Of a stretch of DNA of 64,000 nucleotides, positions 57,101 to 64,000 are shown piece by piece (the first letter of the stretch is position 1; the number at the start of each line of letters is the position of its first letter). Below the pieces are notes generated by a model, which searched no databases, was not told the origin of the DNA, and saw only the letters and a list, made by a program, of their open reading frames with translations. The position numbers and the translations under genes are program-made. Origin of the DNA: Sabethes cyaneus (lineage: Eukaryota; Arthropoda; Insecta; Diptera; Culicidae); NCBI RefSeq assembly GCF_943734655.1, contig NC_071355.1, positions 198,399,939 to 198,463,938 of the forward strand. The letters run 5' to 3'.

Positions 57101-58195
57101 TGGTACAAAAAAAGAGTTAACATGACACTGCTGGGCTCCAAGAACGATCTGCGTGGAGCGGGATGTATTGGGCGATAGAGATGCATTCGGTTGTAGAACC
57201 ACCTGCCTGGCAATGTTGATCCGTTGGTTTACCGTTGTAATCGTATAAGAGGCGAATAGCATTTTTAATTTACATATCGATGATCATTTATATTTTTTGT
57301 CTTCTCCTATTGAGGCTCATTTATTCAATTCTTGCTAGATGGTTTGAGTTATGATTATCATTATATTAAAAAGTATTCCGTAAATATTTACGCATATTAT
57401 TTTTCTTACTTTTTCAATCGTGCTTAAATAAAGTCAATGCAACGGTGCTTATGGCCCTTTAAGGACAATTTATTTTTGACATTTTTTTGGAAAATGGTTA
57501 CTATGAAACAACTACTGTTTCTATAACATAATCAACGATTGGAATATCAAGTGCAACTTTTATACTGAACGTTGCTCAGTTTTTGTACTTTGCAGGAAAT
57601 ATTTTAGGTAACCTTTTTAACAGAACACATTTGCACATTTGTGAGAGCTAGTGCTTGAAGGAAATCGAACGAATGCTGCAATAGCTCTAACAACCTAAAA
57701 GAGTAGAGTTACTCTTCTTTCAGCAAAAATATGTATTTTCACAGTATGTTAAACAGCGTAGAAATGAAAATAGGCCTGAAAAATTAGAAAATCTGGTATT
57801 AAGGGGATAAATTAGTTTGTAGCACTATAACTTATTTCCTTTACGTGATACAAGTTTTCTTTCTGTGACAAAAACTCTTCAAGTAACATTTTGTACTACT
57901 TTTTCTTAGGCATTGTTTATTTTTGGCTTCAAAAAAAAAAGTTAAATTGATTATTTATTGATCCACCCCCTTAAAGCAAGTTTGTTTTGGAATAACAAAA
58001 GAGGACTTCAAAAACGTAAAAACTTTACTGCAGACACACATGCGGAAAACTCCCGTAGCTTCTCCGTACAAGCTGAAGTCCGCTTTTTTGTATTCCATCT
58101 CAGTGTGCAACGGCAAGAAAAAGGTGAATGGTCAACGTCGTTAAGACCAAGTCAATGAGAATGCGCACTAACAATCCCTCCAAATTTTCAGTAGC
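54126..58195. other. Unassigned, apparently unique DNA with a strong splice-like site
   Basis: About 4 kb without recognisable mobile elements or supported coding exons. Many frames of 60-99 codons exist on both strands, none with a domain I recognise. It contains the acceptor-donor motif at 56560/56561. Like 35400-37600 it is one of the least repetitive parts of the window. Confidence 0.5.
56531..56608 (+). promoter_or_regulatory. Juxtaposed splice acceptor and donor (recursive-splice-like), site 2
   Basis: A strong pyrimidine tract ending CTCTCCCTTTCAG is followed immediately by GTGAGT (junction 56560/56561). A second donor-like sequence, TGTG|GTAAGA, lies 48 bases downstream (56608/56609), the layout expected of a recursive-splice exon. 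Alternatively 56561-56608 is a 48-base exon: one frame (second codon GAG) is open and would encode a short segment ending in two closely spaced Cys. No reading frame links to other exons in the window. Confidence 0.55.
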
Positions 58196-58199
58196 ATGA

Positions 58200-58690
58200 T
58201 GACAGGTTGGAAAAGTGGAAGTTTCTCAACATCTTAGCAACCAGACAATGCCAGACGCTGTTACGCATCAGGAAGACGAGAGATGCATTTGCGTGTCTTT
58301 GGAGTGTTCGGTACTCAAATCAAATCACCTGCGAAACGTCCGAGAAGACAACGCGAAAATTACAGGTCTTCGATAACCGATGCCTGTGATGCGTCATTCG
58401 GGCCACCACCTTGGAACTTCATCATCAATGGCATCCCCGCACTATGGAAACCAAGATTGGGAAGCGTAGTTGGAGTTCGATTAGGCATATCTTAAGGATA
58501 GCTGCAAACTAAATTGGTAGGAAAGCATTCGACTGGAATTAGAACAGACAGCGCAGAAGATTCCGACCCAGGGGCGTCAGACCATTGATGTGAACCTTTC
58601 TGGGGACCTAGTGAAAGCCGTGGCAGGTGACCTCTCTGAGTGACATCCCTTTGTTCTGCCGAACCAGCGGATATGAACACATGTATAAAG
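58200..58690 (+). pseudogene. C-terminal remnant of a non-LTR retrotransposon RT
   Basis: In one main frame with stops, TRKLQVFDNRCL (about 58350-58387) is followed by a worn block read as IRHILRIAANXIGRKAFDWN (about 58478-58540) and RPRGV near 58565. These match in order the post-RT segment of RTE/R4-like elements (KLQVF-NRCLR, W-WIGH-LR, LDWNPQG, GRP). Upstream, MEKWKFLNILATRQ could be the preceding piece. The catalytic domain is not part of this fragment. Confidence 0.6.
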
Positions 58691-58744
58691 TTAGCAAGTA
58701 AGTTTGTAAATCTTTTCGACAGTTTGGTTTAATCAATCTTTGCT

Positions 58745-59060
58745 CGTATCAAGTCCCAGACTGATGGATTAGATCATGGTATGGAGTTTCTAATGATAGA
58801 TACGGTGACTACAGCAATCCTCCGAAAGTTACACGAATTCTAAATCCCCTCGCAACACCTATTCATTGATTTCAAAGCCACATATGATAGTGTAAACCGA
58901 CGAAATCTGTGGAGAGTCCTGGATGGAAACGGCCGTTCGGGGAAGCTTACTAGACTTATCATGGCTACGATTGATGGTAACCAGTGCTGTTTGATAAATT
59001 TCGGATGGATTGCCGGACACATTCGAATTTCGCTGGTACTACACGTGACGTTGTTCGTCT
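58745..59060 (+). pseudogene. RT palm fragment of a second RTE-like element
   Basis: FIDFKATYDSVNRRNLWRVL (about 58860-58920) is the first catalytic Asp block of the RTE-like RTs seen at 32700 and 45140. It is followed by LTRLIMATIDGN and a worn HIRISL block to about 59035. The fragment is cut by a MITE and the minisatellite element. 61505-61830 probably carries the C-terminal part of the same or a similar element. Confidence 0.65.
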
Positions 59061-59178
59061 GTCAGCGTGTTAGCCGCGATTCTCAGCGCGGGTGTTCGGG
59101 GGAAGGCCCGTTCCTATGAAATAGACTAATCTCATGTTTTAGCCTTGACTATGAAATGCGGTCATACTGAACTGTATA

Positions 59179-59342
59179 ACTGAAGTCGCTTTTTACGCAA
59201 TTTTTTTACGCGAATTTCGTAATTTACGCGATTTTTTTACGCGAATTCCGGAATTTACGCGGTTTTTCTTAAGTGATTTTCGAAATTTACGCGGTTTTGC
59301 TTTACGCGGGACGTATCCTTCGCGTAAAAAGCGACTTGAGTG
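59179..59342. mobile_element. TA-flanked CGCGTAAA MITE, copy 3
   Basis: The ends ACTGAAGTCGCTTTTTACGC and CGCGTAAAAAGCGACTTGAG are inverse, between TA at 59177-59178 and 59343-59344. The interior alternates TTTTTTACGCGAATTTCG and ATTTACGCGG words. Same family as 13079 and 14504. Confidence 0.85.
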
Positions 59343-59368
59343 TATATTAATATTTTTTAATATTTTTA

Positions 59369-61020
59369 ATCTATACCTATAAAGAAGGATTTCTGTCTGT
59401 CTGTCTGTCTGTCTGTCCTGTGTTCCTTATAGAATCAAAAACTACTGAACCAATCGGCGTGAAAATTTGCGTGTAGAGGTTTTTGGGGCCAGGAAAGGTT
59501 TTAGTGATGGTTAGAGACCCCTCCCCCCACTAAGAGGGGGGGCTCCCTTACAAATGAAACACAAATTTCTGCATAACTCGAGAACTAATCAAGCAAATAG
59601 AACCAAATTTGGCATGTGGGTGTTTTCGGTGACAAGAATTTATTCTATGGTGAATTGAGACCCCTCCCTCTTTATAAGGGGAATTGTAACTCCTCTCCCC
59701 TTTAAGAGGGGGGGCTTCCATACAAATTTCCTCATAACTCGAGAACTAATCAAGCAAATGGAACCAACTTTGGCATGTGAAGGTTTTCGAGGGCAAGAAA
59801 ATTTTCTACGGTGAATTAGGACCCCTCCCCACTCTAAGAGGGGGGGCTCCTGTACAAATGAAATACAAATTTCCTCCTAACTCGAGAACTAATCAAGCAA
59901 ATAGAACAACATTTGGCATGTGGGTGTTTTTTTGGTGACAAGAATTTATTCTATGGTGAATTGAGACCCCTCCCCTCTTTATAAGAGGAATTATAACTCC
60001 TCTCCCCTTTAAGAGGGGGGGCTTCCATACAAATTCCCTCATAACTCGAGAACTAATCAAGCAAATGCAACCAAATTTGGCATGTGAAGGTTTTCGAGAG
60101 CAAGAAAATTTTCTATGGTGAATTAGGACCCCTCCCCACTTTAAGAGGAGGGGCTCCTGTACAAATGAAATACAAATTTCCTCATAACTCGAGAACTAAT
60201 CAAGCAAATAGAGCCAAATTCGGCATGTGGAGGTTTTTGGAGGCAAAAATATTTTCTACGGTGAATTAGGATCCTTCCACACTTCAAGAGAAGGGGCTTC
60301 TACACAAATGAAATGCAAATTTTCTCATAATTCGAGAACTAATCAAGCAAATGGAACCATATTTGGCATGTGGGTGTTTTTGGAGGCAACCATTTTTCCC
60401 ATGATGAATTAGGACTTCTTACCTTTTTAGGAGGGGGGGGAGGGGGGCTCCCATTCAAACGAAATACAAATTTGCTCATAACTTTAGAACTAATCAAGCA
60501 AATGGAACCAAATTTGGCATGTGAGAGTTTTAGATGGCAGATTTATTTTTCTGTGGTGTATTACGACTCCTTTCCCTTTTAAGAGGGTGGGCTCTCATAC
60601 AAATGAAATGCAAATTTCCTTATAATTTGAGTACTAATCAAGCAAATGGAACCAAATTTAGCATGTAGGAGATTTTTGAGTCTTGAATTTATTTTATGAT
60701 AGTTAGAGACCTCTCACCGCTTTGGTAGGGGGATATGGACTCTCACACAAATAAAACAGAAATTTTTGCGAAACTCAAAAACTAATCCAACTCGAGAAAT
60801 TCGAGACTCTTCCATAAAACATTAATCAATAACAAGACCACAAAAACTATCTATAGTAACACTAGATCATTCAGGACGAGCCAGTCGCGAGTGTTGCCGG
60901 TGACCCGCCGTCGGAAGCGCCGCCCGAGATCGAGAAGTGACAAAGATCATCCGAGACTCATGATTTATGTACAACACAGGTTAATTTGTGGCAATACGAA
61001 GTTTGTCGGGCCAGCTAGTA
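59369..61020 (-). mobile_element. Minisatellite-bearing interspersed element, copy C, inverted
   Basis: Read on the minus strand it starts with the ACTAGCTGG / CCCGACAAACTTCG block (61020 side), has about eight 143-bp units (about 60750 to 59510) with CATGCCAAATTTGGTTCCA, and ends in the GACA microsatellite and TCCTTCTTTATAGG near 59375. It is closely similar to copy B (20378-22360) in both ends and unit sequence, and in opposite orientation 37 kb away. Confidence 0.85.
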
Positions 61021-61504
61021 TTTAATAAAATACGGTACATTGCAAGTCGTAAGGGCCTGCATAGTGTCGTCGTCCTGCCAGTAAAAACACTTTAGATTTA
61101 AACTTCTCAGTCGGCGGTTATCTACAATAGACGGAGGAAGAGGCACAATTTGTGTCTAAAACCCAACCAGACGCGTCGCTATCTTGATAAGTGGGTTTTG
61201 CAGTCTCCTTTTGTCCAGCGCCTCTTTGGTTCAAAGGTACAAGTACCAGCGAACCACATGCCTTGGCAGAGCGAATCCGGTTATAATCTTAGATTATAGC
61301 TTGCTTCAACTCTTGCACCTTCCAGCATTGGACAAAAGGTAGGAGTCAACACGACTACTTGTTAAGCGTAGCTACCAATACCCCCCTCCTCACCTTTCCA
61401 CTCTTTCCCCTCCTTCACCAAGAAATTTTCAGAACCACCGTTTCAAAAAATATTATTGTATATGTATGACCGCGTTTCATGGTCAAGACTAAAAACATGA
61501 GATT

Positions 61505-61830
61505 AGTCGACACTAATTAGACCAGTTGACATCTATGGATATGAAACGAGGACACTGGTAGAAAAGGACCTACGAGGACTCGAAGTTTTCGAGCAGGCAG
61601 GTGCTGTTAAACATACTTGGCAGCGTGCAAAAGAGAATGCTGTATGAAAACGAAGAATGACCCTCGAGCTCAGGTTTCTCTACGGCGAATCCAGTATTTA
61701 GAATGTGGCCAAAGCTGGAGCTAAAGCTATTCTACAAAAATAGTGCTTGGATCGAGCCTGGATGGAACAAAACGAAGAACGGCACAGCGAGTGAGGTGGA
61801 AAGACCAGATGGAGTGAGATCTGGCGAGCA
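61505..61830 (+). pseudogene. RTE-like RT C-terminal remnant
   Basis: TLIRPVDIYGYETRTLVEKD followed by LRGLEVFEQ (about 61510-61600) is the thumb/C-terminal block LIRPVVLYG-ETWT...VFERR of the RTE-like RTs. RRMTLELRFLYGESSI and NVAKAGA (about 61650-61725) continue in shifted frames. It lies 0.5 kb beyond the inverted minisatellite element and is dead. Confidence 0.65.
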
Positions 61831-61839
61831 GTGGCGACC

Positions 61840-63577
61840 AGCTGGCATAGCATATAGCAGGGTTTATTTCTAATTCCCGTCCTAATAAGTAAAGCCATTC
61901 TAATTTTCATCATTTGTTGTATGAATTTAATAAATACTCTAAAAATTCTCATGCTGATTTGACTAAAACACACTTAGCTTCCGATCCGTGAACTTTGAAA
62001 TCACTGAAAAGCGATTATTAAAGAATATTATTGAAAGTACGCAACCGATTTTATTTCTTAAATTCGTCGTACCGTTTTAAAATCCGTCCATAAAAAATTT
62101 TCATCGTCCGAACTTAAAATCACAACAATGTTTACGAAGCTAACGCGCATGTATTTGTGTAGGACAACATGACAAATGTTATTCTGCAAAATTTCTGCAG
62201 GTCAGGCATGTTTTCCTGGCTGTAGAATAACGACAATGCCTTCCCGAGTAAATGATTATAACAAACATATAACAAAAAAATATCTCAATTAGTTAGAAAT
62301 AACAGAATTTGTTATATTTTTGATCAGACCAAATAATGAGGCTAACACATTTATTACAAGTTTTGTTCTTATATCAAAATTTGTTATTATTTTGTTACAG
62401 AGCAATTTCCGCTTGTTTCAGCTTGCAAACTGTTTGTTTCGACTATTTTTGATTGCAATTAAGTTTTACTAATACATTACAATCACGCACCGAATCATTT
62501 TACATGAAATATATTTTTTCGTGAAGAGTAACTTTTAAAAAGAGCGTATTTAGAAATGAGATTATTTTTTTCAAAAAATTCTATCTCGAAAACTATTTAT
62601 TTTATGAAAATGACGGAAAATTTGTAGTAAATTCAGTAAACAGTAATTTAGTATTCAGTATTTTCAGTAAACAATTACACTGAAAGAAAAAGCTTTGCAA
62701 ATACGTAATAAAAATAATAAATTGTGAATTATCTCAAAACTCTTTTTTTTTGAAGATTTTTTAAAGCGCAAATAATGCTCTAAAATCTGGTAAAGAGCTC
62801 TTTCGGAATTTTTATAATCTTTGAAAATTGACAGGTTTTGTAAAACTAAAATAAAATTCTACGCATAACATTGAAAAAATTATGTCATATAAACTTTTTT
62901 CTTAAATCGTTCTCAAATTATTTCAAATTTAAAAGCTAAAAATCACGTATTAGGGTACGCGAAGTGTTCGAGATGTAATCGACCTTCACGGATTTGAACC
63001 AAATTTTGTCAGATTGTTTGTTTTAGGTCAGAATGTAAAAATCCTAAGTTTGGTGCTGGTTGGTCCTCCCCACGATTAATGCGAACAACAACTAGCAACA
63101 TGTCGCATTCTACATGTAGCTAAAAATTGTCTAATCTAAATGCACCTTAAGAAACATACTCGATGCAGTAACACGCCGCTCCTGTCAAGTCACGCTTGGG
63201 GAACCTCATGAAGTTTATTACTAGAAATTAAAGAACGTATTGACAGAAGTCTTTGTTTAAATAACCTAAAGAGTTATTTTTGAATGTCATTGTAGAATTT
63301 CATATATGAGAGAACCAGTTTGTTTAGTTAATGGCATGTAGTTGGAGTATGTCTCGTTTACTCACACTTATATTTTATTGCTAAATGCTTGAAACTGAAC
63401 ATAACTGAGCAAAACAGCATATAAATTATGGATGGACGATAAAATAAAATTTTATCTTTTATAATCTCGGTATATGTATGTTTACAAAGTTCAAAAGTAG
63501 TTAAAATTTTTTCCAAACCTTTACCAACAAAACAATTGTCTAAATAAGTCGCATGATTACTGAGAAATAGTTTTCCC
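61840..63577. other. AT-rich DNA; fragment of the ATAACAAA element family at about 62245-62400
   Basis: CCCGAGTAAATGATTATAAC and repeated ATAACAAA, TTTGTTAT and TTTTGATCAGA words resemble the subterminal parts of the TA-flanked element at 28088-30793, but the boundaries are unclear. No gene is seen in the rest. Confidence 0.4.
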
Positions 63578-63590
63578 TACACATCATTTA

Positions 63591-63629
63591 TTTATTTATT
63601 TATTTACTTTATAATGGAGCTTTCAATCG
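63591..63629 (-). mobile_element. 39-bp retrotransposon 3'-end insertion
   Basis: A 13-bp duplication TACACATCATTTA (63578-63590 and 63630-63642) encloses only CGATTGAAAGCTCCATTATA, AAG and a TAAA tail, read on the minus strand. This is the expected product of severely 5'-truncated target-primed reverse transcription. The source element is not identifiable from so little. Confidence 0.6.
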
Positions 63630-63642
63630 TACACATCATTTA

Positions 63643-64000
63643 AATAATTAAGTTCAAGTTTGTTTTTAAACTTTTCTGTGGTTGAATCCTGCTAAAATGA
63701 GCAGAAAAGTCTACAGGCTCGAAAACTGAAACATAGGAGTCATTGCAAAAAATGTTGATAGCATTATTTTCTTTTATGGTCGGTGTTAAATCACACCGGA
63801 TCAAATCGCAAAATTTAAAAAAATAAGTTAATGACAGCAAACGATTTAGAATTTTTTAAGCTACATTTTACTCTAATCAGATTACATGAATGTTGCAAAC
63901 AGCCAAAGATATGAAATGATTTCGAATGGTAGATACCTTTATACTACACAGCAGCAGCAAACTTTGAACGCGTTTTTCTCGAAATCAGAGTTTGTCAGTT
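63643..64000. other. Unassigned AT-rich DNA
   Basis: I see nothing beyond short non-descript frames up to the window edge. Confidence 0.5.

Overview
This is eukaryotic nuclear DNA, almost certainly from an insect and most likely a mosquito (inference from the mix of elements: an LOA-like non-LTR retrotransposon with RNase H, RTE-like and I-like remnants, BEL/Pao, tRNA-derived SINEs, TA- and TTAA-flanked MITEs, and very many degenerate simple-sequence arrays). I found no host protein-coding gene that I could support. The window reads as a gene desert or part of a giant intron. Two acceptor-donor motifs of recursive-splicing type on the + strand, at 36348/36349 and 56560/56561, favour the intron reading.

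Layout. 1-3050: unassigned. 3066-3283: a tRNA-derived SINE. 3340-8151: a T-rich degenerate array around TTTTCGTC, broken by a 349-bp MITE (3560-3908) and a 1.85-kb interspersed repeat (5103-6968). It ends at 144 perfect TAGGGC/CTAGGG hexamers (8152-9018) and a 14-bp variant array (to 9204). 9205-12240: unassigned. 12241-15000: a dead BEL/Pao integrase split by a 2-kb TA-flanked DNA element that itself carries MITEs. 15496-17345: MITEs and a dead reverse transcriptase (RT) scrap. 17560-18400: more T-rich array. 18509-22360: two elements made of about 143-bp tandem units; a third copy lies inverted at 59369-61020.

22525-31160: SINEs and a 2.5-kb degenerate GACA/GACTGGACA array, split by a 122-bp MITE and a 2.7-kb TA-flanked element that contains an I-like retrotransposon tail and two fold-back MITEs. 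31430-34145: an AATTTCAAGTCC-like array split by a dead RTE-like element, itself split by a 649-bp retroposon with a 12-bp target-site duplication (TSD). 34455-38076: mostly unassigned, with the first recursive-splice-like site.

38091-43899 is the best gene content: a complete minus-strand LOA-like non-LTR retrotransposon. It has open ORF1 and ORF2 overlapping by ATGA, a poly(A) tail and a perfect 14-bp TSD, so it is probably young. ORF1 is the RNA-binding/RNP protein. ORF2 supplies endonuclease, RT and RNase H for target-primed reverse transcription.

44213-48212: a SINE with TSD, an RTE-like RT fragment, a GGACTGTGGACT array, a hAT-type MITE and a TTAA-flanked 1.2-kb element. 50431-50904: GAGACC hexamers, 76 of them perfect. 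52018-52560: a second hAT-type MITE with a perfect 8-bp TSD. 53440-54125: SINE-like and Jockey/CR1-like remnants. 54126-58190: unassigned, with the second splice-like site. 58200-61830: RT remnants around a MITE and the inverted minisatellite element. 61840-64000: AT-rich and mostly unassigned.

Most long open frames are by-products of stop-poor repeats and are not annotated as genes. All boundaries were read by eye; no database search was possible.
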